From an uncultured Porphyromonadaceae bacterium (lineage in GTDB: Bacteria; Bacteroidota; Bacteroidia; Bacteroidales; Muribaculaceae): a DNA stretch of 13,444 bases. The DNA is taken from contig CAJKRG010000062.1 of assembly GCA_905202215.1 (NCBI GenBank), positions 1-13,444 on the forward strand. Direction: 5' to 3'. Under the pieces are notes generated by a model that ran no database searches, was not told the origin of the DNA, and worked only from the letters and a program-made list of their open reading frames with translations. Shown here piece after piece: positions 1 to 6,164 of this stretch. Positions within the stretch are counted from its first letter, which is position 1. Every line of letters begins with the position of its first letter. The translations under genes were made by a program, and so were the position numbers.

Positions 1-61
1 CAGTTGGTAGAGCATCAGCTTCCCAAGCTGAGGGTCGCGGGTTCGAGCCCCGTTTGTCGCT
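1..61 (+). tRNA. tRNA-Gly (anticodon CCC), 5' end cut off by the window
   Basis: The anticodon arm is a 5-bp stem (15-19 with 27-31) closing the 7-base loop TTCCCAA, so the anticodon is CCC at 22-24, reading GGG glycine codons. The T arm is GCGGG, TTCGAGC, CCCGT, followed by the 3' acceptor strand TTGTCGC and discriminator T at 61. The D-arm remnant CAGTTGGTAGAG is at the left edge. The 5' acceptor strand and the start of the D arm lie outside the window. No CCA follows directly, so it would be added after transcription, as is common in Bacteroidetes. The layout matches bacterial tRNA-Gly. Confidence 0.93.
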
Positions 62-75
62 CTCCACACAAAACG

Positions 76-111
76 CAAGCCGCAGAGACCACCCTGCGGC
101 TTGTTGTATTA
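76..111 (+). terminator. Hairpin terminator after the tRNA gene
   Basis: A perfect 10-bp stem, CAAGCCGCAG (76-85) with CTGCGGCTTG (94-103), encloses an 8-base loop and is followed by the T-rich TTGTATTATA. It lies 15 bases after the tRNA end, which suits it as the tRNA terminator. Nearly the same element recurs at 1400-1440. Confidence 0.75.
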
Positions 112-256
112 TAACGGCAGTATATCAAAGCCCGTCAGCCCAAACAGCCGCGTAGCGGCACATATGCTGCGGAGCAGCCCTGACAATAATAGGCCCGCGC
201 AAGCGCACCGTAGGTGCGCGCAGCACGGGTATAAAGATCACGCTAAAAAAAAGAAA
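112..256. repeat. Gene-free repeat stretch with three GNA-loop mini-hairpins
   Basis: I see no credible gene here. The stretch holds three perfect short hairpins with three-base loops: GCCGC-GTA-GCGGC at 147-159, GCTGC-GGA-GCAGC at 166-178 and GCGCACC-GTA-GGTGCGC at 203-219. The stems differ in sequence but each is self-complementary, and each loop is G-N-A closed by a C-G pair. Short words such as TATATCAAAG (122-131) and AGCCCAAACAGC recur around 1450-1514, so this is part of a modular intergenic repeat also present next to lpxA. Confidence 0.6.
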
Positions 257-306
257 AGCTGCGTAGCTGCGAAATATCACCGAGATTATTTCGCAACTCC
301 GCAGCT
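257..306. repeat. Imperfect palindromic repeat, copy 1 (AGCTGC element)
   Basis: The left arm 257-275 and right arm 288-306 are reverse complements at 17 of 19 positions, with a 12-base spacer. Each arm contains the AGCTGC word twice, or its complement, separated by a G-N-A or T-N-C triplet. A second copy lies at 1512-1561. The right end of this copy directly touches the first recognisable codon of the GH31 remnant, so the element marks a recombination or insertion breakpoint. Confidence 0.7.
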
Positions 307-627
307 CCTTATATTTTCGTCCGGGCAGGAAGCGTCATCCCTACTGTAGGGCCATGTGAATACACTGCCGCCCGGTCCGCATTCCCCATGAGACTGCAGA
401 TATATCCCGGAGCAGATGCCGCCTTCGATTTCTACTATGACGACGGAGACGGCTACGACTTCGAGAACGGACGCTTCACCCGTTGTCTCATCCGCTGGTC
501 CGAGAAAGACCGCCTCCTGACAATTGAAAAAGGCCACGCCTTCCGCCCCTGCGACTTCATCGTCACTACCCCCGCCGGCGACCGCACCCTCCGCTACACC
601 GGCACACCCCTCACAGTCGCCCTCTGA
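307..627 (+). pseudogene. C-terminal fragment of a GH31 alpha-glucosidase/alpha-xylosidase
   Basis: Read in one frame without a stop, 307-627 gives about 106 residues that match the end of family 31 glycoside hydrolases from memory. It opens with YIFVRAGSVIP (the family's FVRAGSIIP strand after the catalytic barrel), then a GP..EYT segment, then the C-terminal DUF5110 beta-sandwich with RLQIYPGAD (391-417) and YDDGDGYDFENG. It ends at a natural TGA. Full GH31 enzymes run to roughly 650-850 residues and cleave alpha-linked glycosides. Here the whole catalytic barrel with its aspartates is missing, so the fragment cannot be an enzyme. An ATG at 388 could start a 79-residue peptide, but the homology extends well upstream of it, so a decaying remnant is the better reading. 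The left boundary coincides with a palindromic repeat. Codon use is GC-rich, like the host genes and unlike the TA module that follows. Confidence 0.8.
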
Positions 628-671
628 TCCCACCCCTAACACTCATCGCAACTCTTTTCCGGGCCCATCTG

Positions 672-701
672 TTTATATATCAGAAAGAATTGCTATCTTT
701 G
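672..701 (+). promoter_or_regulatory. Bacteroidetes-type promoter of the mntA-hepT module
   Basis: TATCTTTG at 694-701 is a perfect TAnnTTTG -7 box. A weak TTTA at 672-675 sits near the expected -33 position. The predicted transcript start is around 706, giving a leader of about 16 bases before the ATG at 722. Confidence 0.65.
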
Positions 702-721
702 CGATTGTAATACAACAATCT

Positions 722-1027
722 ATGAAGTTAATAGAACTGAATCTGCAACGAATCTTTGACCTTTGCAAAAAGCATAGGGTCAAGTCATTGTCGGTTTTCG
801 GTTCTATTCTCACCGATAAATTCAACGACAACAGCGATGTAGACCTGCTTGTCGATTTCGAACCTATCGACCATGATAAGTTCGACTACGTCAGCAATTA
901 TTTCGGACTGCGGGATGCATTGGAACTATTGTTTAACCGTAAAGTCGACCTCATTGAGGAGAAAGGATTACGAAACAAATATTTCATAGCCAGTGTAAAC
1001 CGCACAAAGCAACTTATCTATGGCTAA
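722..1027 (+). CDS. mntA: MntA-type minimal nucleotidyltransferase antitoxin
   Basis: A 101-residue protein of the minimal nucleotidyltransferase family. Residues 27-41 carry the signature GS-X10-DXD (G27-S28, D39, D41), and KVDLI supplies the likely third acidic residue, D76. In the type VII toxin-antitoxin system, MntA neutralises its HEPN partner by transferring AMP to a tyrosine beside the HEPN active site. The start at 722 was chosen because the promoter box at 694-701 lies just upstream and the family signature begins soon after. An in-frame start at 524 would run through the GH31 remnant and the promoter. The stop overlaps the next start by 8 bases, typical of this gene pair and a sign of translational coupling. 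The sequence is visibly AT-richer than the genes on either side, consistent with horizontal acquisition. Confidence 0.9.
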   Translation: MKLIELNLQRIFDLCKKHRVKSLSVFGSILTDKFNDNSDVDLLVDFEPIDHDKFDYVSNYFGLRDALELLFNRKVDLIEEKGLRNKYFIASVNRTKQLIYG

Positions 1028-1382
1028 TGAAGATGTATTGGCATATCTGCAAGACATATTAGACGCAATCAACGATATGCAAAGTTGCTTTGTGGACTTT
1101 CCTCACAGATTCGATATATTTGAGAAAGATATAATGCGCAGATGTGTAGTCGAACGAAAAGTCGAAATCATGGGCGAAGCCATAAACAGAATTAGAAAAA
1201 CCGATTCATCTGTGATAATTCCCAATGCAAGGGCTATTATTGACACTCGCAACCGAATCATACATGCTTATGACAATGTACAGGCTGATTTCCTATGGAG
1301 TCTGGTGATTCGCCATATACCTGAACTAAAAAAAGACATTGAACGAATAATGGCAGAATACGAAAAAGGCCTGCAATCATAA
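1020..1382 (+). CDS. hepT: HepT-like HEPN toxin (DUF86 family)
   Basis: A 120-residue, mostly helical protein with the HEPN RNase motif RX4HXY as R77-N-R-I-I-H82-A-Y84. Y84 is the position expected to be AMPylated by the MntA partner. HepT-family toxins act as dimers that cleave RNA (tRNA ends in the studied systems) when not neutralised. The length and C-terminal-half placement of the motif fit DUF86. The gene overlaps mntA by 8 bases and shares its promoter. A strong hairpin terminator follows 18 bases after the stop. Catalytic residues look intact, so the module may be functional. Like mntA it is AT-rich compared with the host genes. A toxin role is inferred from the family. Some MNT/HEPN pairs act in phage defence, and nothing here separates those roles. 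Confidence 0.9.
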   Translation: MANEDVLAYLQDILDAINDMQSCFVDFPHRFDIFEKDIMRRCVVERKVEIMGEAINRIRKTDSSVIIPNARAIIDTRNRIIHAYDNVQADFLWSLVIRHIPELKKDIERIMAEYEKGLQS

Positions 1383-1399
1383 AACTATTTGCTCGCTAT

Positions 1400-1440
1400 A
1401 TACAACAAGCCGCAGAGACCATCCCTGCGGCTTGTTGTAT
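1400..1440. terminator. Bidirectional hairpin terminator between hepT and lpxA
   Basis: Arms 1400-1415 and 1425-1440 are a perfect 16-bp inverted repeat around a 9-base loop. The core, AAGCCGCAGAGACCA then CCCTGCGGCTTGTTGTATTATAA, is nearly identical to the element after the tRNA at 76-113. It lies between the convergent hepT (plus) and lpxA-like (minus) genes and is U-rich on the exit side in both directions. Confidence 0.75.
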
Positions 1441-1605
1441 TATAATGGTGTATATCAAAGGTGGAGAACGATAAACACACATAGCACACCGCCATATCAT
1501 AAAGCCCAAACAGCTGCGTAGCTGCGAAATATCGGGTAAATTATTTCGCAGCTCCGCAGCTCTTTATCTTTGATGGCGGCTTCGGAAACCTGTCAGCCCG
1601 TCAGC
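1441..1605. repeat. Intergenic repeat unit, copy 2, with AGCTGC palindrome at 1512-1561
   Basis: No gene is seen between the terminator and the end of the lpxA-like gene. TATATCAAAG follows the terminator (1451-1460), just as in copy 1. The palindrome has arms 1512-1530 and 1543-1561, matching at 18 of 19 positions, with a 12-base spacer. It corresponds base for base over most of its length to 257-306. The stretch between terminator and palindrome is shorter and differs from copy 1, lacking the three GNA hairpins. Confidence 0.7.
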
Positions 1606-2394
1606 TCATTCGGATTCGAAGCGGTCGCCGGCAAGCTTGAGATTATTGTCGCGCACGAACTTCAGTATTTCAGCGCGTACCGGCGTATCGTCGATATCGG
1701 TTTCGATGCGCTTGAGAGCATTGAAGACCGATGTAGAGCACTGATAGATATGCCGGTAAGCCTTGGCGATATCGTCGATCTGCGCGTCGGTGAAACCGCC
1801 GTGCTTCTGCATCACGATAGAGTTCACACCGTAGTAGGTCACAGGATTGTGCGCCATGATAGTATAAGGAGGCACATTCGAGCTGATACGTGTGCCGCCC
1901 TTGATCAGCACGAACTTACCCAGACGCGATTTCTCGTGGATCACCACGCCGCTCGACAGAATCGAGCCGCTGTCGATATGCACATCGCCCGCTATGGTCA
2001 CGCTGTTGCCCACCACACAGTTGTCTTCGATGCGGGTGTCATGCCCCACATGGCTGTCGGCGAACACATAGCACCCCGAACCGATCGAAGTGCCCCCCTG
2101 CGAGTATATGCCGCGGTTGACTATCACATGCTCGCGGATTATGGTATTGTCGCCGATGAAGCAGTACGACGGATTTCCCTTCCAGCGGAAATCCTGAGGC
2201 TCGGCGCCGACAATGGCGCCCTGGAACACGCGCACCCTCTTGCCGAGGGTCGTGCCCCGTATCACACTGGCATAAGGCATTATCTCGCAGCCGTCGCCTA
2301 TCACGACGTCGGCGTCTACGAACGCGAAAGGATGGATGGTCACGTCATTGCCTATCTTGGCCTTGGGATCGACGTGGGCTAATGGACTTATCAT
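1606..2394 (-). CDS. LpxA-like acyl-ACP--UDP-N-acetylglucosamine O-acyltransferase (divergent)
   Basis: This 262-residue protein is a left-handed beta-helix of hexapeptide repeats (about residues 1-180), followed by the helical C-terminal cap of LpxA. LpxA puts a 3-hydroxyacyl chain on UDP-GlcNAc, the first step of lipid A synthesis, as a cytoplasmic trimer. Family marks present are G-x-P-Q-D near residue 63, IIRE-HVIVNRG (85-95), SHVGHD with H118 matching catalytic H125 of E. coli, VPPYTIMA (174-181) and GVNS with N191 matching N198. Departures: the E. coli H144 position is D137 (AGD instead of AGH), and the RRGF that follows N198 is replaced by QKHGGF with one extra residue. Bacteroidales usually carry lpxA next to a fused lpxC-fabZ gene. 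This one stands alone, so a paralogue is likely, with a possibly altered acceptor. A good promoter lies just upstream. Length is normal for LpxA. Confidence 0.75.
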   Translation of the reverse strand: MISPLAHVDPKAKIGNDVTIHPFAFVDADVVIGDGCEIMPYASVIRGTTLGKRVRVFQGAIVGAEPQDFRWKGNPSYCFIGDNTIIREHVIVNRGIYSQGGTSIGSGCYVFADSHVGHDTRIEDNCVVGNSVTIAGDVHIDSGSILSSGVVIHEKSRLGKFVLIKGGTRISSNVPPYTIMAHNPVTYYGVNSIVMQKHGGFTDAQIDDIAKAYRHIYQCSTSVFNALKRIETDIDDTPVRAEILKFVRDNNLKLAGDRFESE

Positions 2395-2424
2395 GGTAAA
2401 TGAATTTTATAAGGTGATTAATGG

Positions 2425-2457
2425 CAAATTTAAAAAAAGAATTTCAATATAAACAAA
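2425..2457 (-). promoter_or_regulatory. Promoter of the lpxA-like gene
   Basis: On the minus strand, TTTG (2454-2457), 21 bases, then TAAATTTG (2425-2432) match the Bacteroidetes -33/-7 pair exactly. The predicted leader before the ATG at 2394 is about 25 bases. Confidence 0.7.
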
Positions 2458-2516
2458 TATCACCGCCCATTTTCCCAAATTATTTCCAAAATTGCCATAA
2501 AAACCCTCTGCCAGAA

Positions 2517-2548
2517 TTTGCAAATCTAAAAATATTTCTCTAAATTTG
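2517..2548 (+). promoter_or_regulatory. Plus-strand promoter facing away from lpxA
   Basis: TTTG at 2517-2520, 20 bases, then TAAATTTG at 2541-2548 fit the Bacteroidetes consensus fully. No protein gene on the plus strand follows. The only thing downstream is a short stretch ending in a hairpin at 2610-2637, the basis for the small-RNA call. Confidence 0.55.
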
Positions 2549-2552
2549 CGTT

Positions 2553-2640
2553 GATATAGAAATAAAATGAGTGTCCTGCTGGATAACAGGCCTCAAATTA
2601 GACTCAGGGAAAAAGTCGGCTGTGAAGTCGGCTTTTTCTT
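2553..2640 (+). ncRNA. Candidate small RNA of about 88 bases
   Basis: The start is predicted from the promoter at 2517-2548 and the end from the hairpin at 2610-2637 plus its T-rich tail. A smaller hairpin, CCTG (2575-2578) with CAGG (2587-2590), lies in its 5' half. It sits between the divergent lpxA-like promoter and the 3' end of the ccsBA-like gene and runs antisense to the latter's downstream region. A 28-codon frame (2567-2653, ATG to TAA) also spans it but runs straight through the terminator, so I do not treat it as a gene. I recognise no known RNA family. The 5' end is a consensus-based guess. Confidence 0.4.
2610..2640 (+). terminator. Intrinsic terminator, better folded on the plus strand
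   Basis: Arms 2610-2620 and 2627-2637 form an 11-bp RNA stem only if two G-U pairs are allowed, with loop UGUGAA and U-rich 3' arm. In the minus-strand transcript the same two positions become A-C mismatches, so the hairpin is stronger for plus-strand RNA. It may still end the ccsBA transcript weakly. Confidence 0.55.
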
Positions 2641-2649
2641 TCGCTCGGC

Positions 2650-4521
2650 CTAAGCATACGAATGAAGACCCGATAGAAAGTAGTTGGCTCCGAAATAGGT
2701 GAACACGACCGACAGAACCGCCGACAGAAGATACCAATGCAGCACCTTAGGGCGCCGGAAGGCTCCGAGCGCACGCGAGCTCCAGTGTACAGGCACCGAA
2801 TATATCACCAGCATTACCAGCGCGCATGTCTCCTTCGGATCCCAGCCCCAGTAACGCCCCCACGACTGGTTGGCCCATACCGCGCCGACAAATATGCCCG
2901 CTGCAAGCAGAAACACCGACGGCACGAGTATAATGCGGTTGAGCCGGCACAGATAGGCGGCGGTCGCCGTGTTCCGTACCGTCAGCCCTATTCCGGAAAG
3001 GATTGCCATAAGCAGAAAAAAAACATACGAGGTCATCACAAGCATCACGTGGACCGACAGCAGCGGACTGGTCAGTACAGGCATAAGCAGCCCTATTCGC
3101 GGCGTCCTTCCACCCATGGCGGCGACGAACATTGTCATCGCCGCTACGGTCAGAAATGCGCCTCTCACCATCGGCCGTCTCACGGCCACGGCGCAGACCA
3201 GTGCGAAAAGACTCATGAAAAGCATCAGCTCCGGCCCGTTCGACAGAGGCATATGCCCTCCTATCCACCCCGACAGCCCCGCCATCGATGCCACATATAT
3301 CAGCATGCACCATACCGCCACAGCGGTAATTATTCTTGTCACTCGCCGGCCGCGGCGCCCTTTTATGCCCCGGTAGAGACAGAACGCACCTGCAAGCAAG
3401 GCTATCATGCCGGGGAGAAAAAGACCAGGACAGCGGTTATAGAACAGTTCGGCACGCATTCTTGCCTCCGACGGCAGATTGGCCGCGCCGCCATACTTCA
3501 GCTGTCCGGCCCTGAGCTGCCCTATGGCATGATCGGCCTCGATATTTAGGCCCTGGAGCAGAAGCGACTTTATGCCGGGCATCCCCGTCTGCATGAATTT
3601 CCATTGCTCGAGGCTCATCTTCGACGGACGGCGCCCCGCCAGCGACAGCCATTCGACATAGCCCCCCGCGGTCTGGTAAGGATAGATCCTGAATGCCTCG
3701 CCCGTGCCGAGCCACTGCACAAGAGCCTCGCGCTCGGCCCTGTCTTTCTCTTTCCCGGCCTTATCCCGCCGGTTCCTGTAGTCTCGCTCCCAGGCATCGA
3801 AATAGAACAGCCAGCCCGAAAGCACCTGCTCGGGAGTCAGCCCGCGGTACGAATCCGACCCGTATAGCTTTTTCGTCACGTCATAAGCCATCGTCTGGAG
3901 CGGACACACGCGGTCGTTCCAGTATACATATACCTTACCCAGACTGGCCGCGAGAGGGCGCTGCATCACCGGCGGCTCAACAGCCGGTGCCGCCCCGGCA
4001 TCCGGTGCCGCGAGAAGCAGCAGGACGGCCGCCGTCTTCCGGCCGCCGCGAAAAAGGCTCCGCCACGCCGTATTGCGCTGGAAACAGAACCCCGCCATAC
4101 CCGCCAGAAGCAGCGCGTAGCCGCAATAGGTGATACCCGTACCCCACGGATCGTAGCTCACCGACATCGTACTCGAATCCGGACTTATGCCCGACTGATA
4201 GAACCGCCAGCCGTCGGCCTGCCCCACCTTGTTCATCGACACGGTCACAGTTTTGCCGTCGATCACGAGGCGGCTCCGGAAATCCATCGGTGTCGTAGTG
4301 CCCGAATAGAAGACTATGTCGGCCGATTCGAGCGATACGGAAAAGGGAAGCCGCCCCTCGCCCGGCCCCGAGGTCTTCACGAATTCACCGACCGCCGGCT
4401 CACCTGCCCGAAGGGTCAGTTCGCCCTGGATGCCGCAGTAATGAGTGACAATTGCCCCGGCCAGTATGATGGCCAAGGCAATATGTATCAGAAGAGTGAA
4501 ACGCCTCATACCGTGAATCAT
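2650..4521 (-). CDS. Fused ResB-CcsA cytochrome c synthetase (system II)
   Basis: A 623-residue inner-membrane protein that exports heme and attaches it to CxxCH motifs of cytochromes outside the membrane. The N-terminal third is ResB-like: a membrane anchor (about 9-26), an extracytoplasmic beta-domain ending in WRFYQSG.S (about 105-112), then a second membrane segment (about 130-146). The C-terminal half is CcsA-like with several membrane segments. It carries GGHMPLSN (H423), SVHVML (H491), the tryptophan-rich heme-handling loop WGRYWGWDPKE (554-564) and a final LHSY (H620), the pattern of heme-ligand histidines known for CcsBA. The start was chosen at 4521 because its ATG overlaps the stop of the upstream gene as ATGA. 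A longer frame to 4737 is an antisense-like read through that gene. It is the last gene of the operon, directly after a two-heme cytochrome that is its obvious client. Confidence 0.9.
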   Translation of the reverse strand: MIHGMRRFTLLIHIALAIILAGAIVTHYCGIQGELTLRAGEPAVGEFVKTSGPGEGRLPFSVSLESADIVFYSGTTTPMDFRSRLVIDGKTVTVSMNKVGQADGWRFYQSGISPDSSTMSVSYDPWGTGITYCGYALLLAGMAGFCFQRNTAWRSLFRGGRKTAAVLLLLAAPDAGAAPAVEPPVMQRPLAASLGKVYVYWNDRVCPLQTMAYDVTKKLYGSDSYRGLTPEQVLSGWLFYFDAWERDYRNRRDKAGKEKDRAEREALVQWLGTGEAFRIYPYQTAGGYVEWLSLAGRRPSKMSLEQWKFMQTGMPGIKSLLLQGLNIEADHAIGQLRAGQLKYGGAANLPSEARMRAELFYNRCPGLFLPGMIALLAGAFCLYRGIKGRRGRRVTRIITAVAVWCMLIYVASMAGLSGWIGGHMPLSNGPELMLFMSLFALVCAVAVRRPMVRGAFLTVAAMTMFVAAMGGRTPRIGLLMPVLTSPLLSVHVMLVMTSYVFFLLMAILSGIGLTVRNTATAAYLCRLNRIILVPSVFLLAAGIFVGAVWANQSWGRYWGWDPKETCALVMLVIYSVPVHWSSRALGAFRRPKVLHWYLLSAVLSVVFTYFGANYFLSGLHSYA

Positions 4522-6164
4522 ATGGCGTCCACAAAGCGTATCACGGCGTCGCGGTCGGCTTTCGGAAGCTTTCGGAATTGTTCTATGCTGTACCGCGCAT
4601 CGCTTTCGGGCGAATAGCCGTGCCACATGATCGCTTCGAGGGTCGTGCGGGCGCGGCAGTCGTGCAGACGGTCGGCGGTAGCGCTTCCGGTCACCTTGCG
4701 GTGCAGTCCGCGGCCCCACAGAGGTGTCGTACGGCACCAGCCCCCGCGGATATCATTGGCCATAAGAAGCTTGTGCTGCACCATGTCGGTATACGGCCAT
4801 ATCTTCTGATAGGGGAAGCGGGGCAGCTCGTCGCCGGCGAAAAAGCGGTTCGGATCAACGATATTGTCGGGCCCCGTGGTCCAGCTCGGACGGTGGCAGT
4901 AATCACAGCCTATCTGCCCGAACAGCTCACGCCCTCTCACAACATCGGGATCGTCGATGTCGCGCACCGCCGGAACCGCAAGACCGCGATGCCACACCAT
5001 AAGGTCGGTATATTCGTCGTCGCTCATCTCTACGTCGAGATTCTTGTCGGTGAGATAGGCGGTGATACGCTCCTCCAGGCTTCCTTCCCAGTAGGAACGG
5101 TGCCGCCGGTCGGGATCGATGCGGGCAACATAGCTGTCGAATCCGGCCTGTACCTCAGGATCCTTGGCCGAATACTTCACATAGGTTCCCGCAGCGTCCA
5201 GATAGTGGTATCTGCGGTCGGATCGCGTCACATTGGTGATGTTCCATATGGCGTTGGCGCCGGCGGCATCCTGGAGCGGACCGCGGGAGAGCGCATAGGT
5301 GAAGCGGCGCACATACTTGGTGCCGTCGCCCTGAAGGCTGTTGGCATACATCGAGTTCCAGTTGCCCTGGCTGAAGAAAGCCGGATTCAGTCCGTTGGGA
5401 AGCAGACCCTCGTCCTCTTCCTTGCGGTATTGCGCCAGGATATCGGCCTCCGGAATGGCATCTATCAGCCCTGTTCCGTAGATTCCTATGGTCGATTCGA
5501 GCTTCACGGCATAGTCGCAGGGCAGCTCGTAGCCCTGGTTTACCACATATATGGCCTCGCGGGGCATAGTCACCTCCGGATATTGCAGGCTGTACTGTTC
5601 GCCGTCGTCAAAGCGGTTGTTCCACCCGTCGGTCGCCTCAAGCCATTTCACTCGGATCATGGATTCGTCAAGCGGAGCCTTGAACGGCGCCACGGCATGA
5701 CTCTGGGGCATGCCGGCAAGCCACGACACATATCCTTCGGTCGCCGGATCATACACCACCAAAAGGCACCCGTTGCCGATTTCATTTGTGTTGAAGCTTC
5801 CTTCCGGCACACGTGTGCCGTGCCCGTAATTGGGATGGCAGTGAACACACGAGGTACGTATATACACAGGTCCCAGACCCGAGCGCACTCCGCTCTGATT
5901 GGCCATGAACGGCTTTTCGAACAGCGCCTCGCCGTTCTTGAACGACTGGTAGAAGCCTTGCAGCTCCACCGCGGGTGCGGGCTGTTCGAAGGCGTTGCTT
6001 GTACTGAGCAGGGTGGTGCCCAGCTCGCCTCCCGCATAGAACCACTCCGGCAGTTTTTTCTCCTCCGGCACAGGCTCGTTCTTGATCTCGTCGTCCGAGC
6101 ACGACGTCAGCAGTACGATACCGCACATCAGGGCGGCACCAAGATAAATGGACGTTGTTTTCAT
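4518..6164 (-). CDS. Di-heme oxidoreductase lipoprotein (DHOR / DUF1111 family)
   Basis: A 548-residue exported protein. The N terminus is a lipoprotein signal with lipobox LLTSC (C22) followed by acidic residues. Two c-type heme motifs are visible: CVHCH at 106-110 and CDYCH at 420-424. Their spacing, with ETD/WNNR-type segments between and the C-terminal WRTTPLWG-like stretch (RTTPLWGRGL, 478-487), fits the di-heme oxidoreductase or 'thiol oxidoreductase' family, distant relatives of MauG and di-heme peroxidases. The substrate of these enzymes is not settled. They often accompany imelysin-family proteins, as here. The start overlaps the imelysin stop as ATGA, and its stop overlaps the ccsBA start as ATGA, so the three are translationally coupled. 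The lipoprotein anchor places it in the periplasm or on the cell surface, where the CcsBA partner would load heme. Confidence 0.88.
   Translation of the reverse strand: MKTTSIYLGAALMCGIVLLTSCSDDEIKNEPVPEEKKLPEWFYAGGELGTTLLSTSNAFEQPAPAVELQGFYQSFKNGEALFEKPFMANQSGVRSGLGPVYIRTSCVHCHPNYGHGTRVPEGSFNTNEIGNGCLLVVYDPATEGYVSWLAGMPQSHAVAPFKAPLDESMIRVKWLEATDGWNNRFDDGEQYSLQYPEVTMPREAIYVVNQGYELPCDYAVKLESTIGIYGTGLIDAIPEADILAQYRKEEDEGLLPNGLNPAFFSQGNWNSMYANSLQGDGTKYVRRFTYALSRGPLQDAAGANAIWNITNVTRSDRRYHYLDAAGTYVKYSAKDPEVQAGFDSYVARIDPDRRHRSYWEGSLEERITAYLTDKNLDVEMSDDEYTDLMVWHRGLAVPAVRDIDDPDVVRGRELFGQIGCDYCHRPSWTTGPDNIVDPNRFFAGDELPRFPYQKIWPYTDMVQHKLLMANDIRGGWCRTTPLWGRGLHRKVTGSATADRLHDCRARTTLEAIMWHGYSPESDARYSIEQFRKLPKADRDAVIRFVDAI

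Noticed and set aside
101..349. 82-codon frame on the plus strand after the tRNA terminator
   Set aside because: It starts inside the terminator, runs through repeat hairpins and ends inside the GH31 remnant in another frame.
524..721. N-terminal extension of MntA
   Set aside because: It overlaps the GH31 fragment and the promoter, is low-complexity Ser/Pro/Thr, and would put 66 non-family residues before the conserved start.
1..1561. Integration site of a mobile element at the tRNA-Gly 3' end
   Set aside because: No second copy of the tRNA 3' end and no integrase were seen in the window, so an att pair cannot be supported.
1570..2382. Open frame of 270 codons on the plus strand over the lpxA-like gene
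   Set aside because: It is the antisense of a well-conserved LpxA fold. Codon content is unlike a protein and there is no promoter.
2567..2653. 28-codon open frame in the candidate small RNA
   Set aside because: It reads through the terminator hairpin, and its end overlaps the ccsBA stop. No coding signal beyond ATG and TAA.
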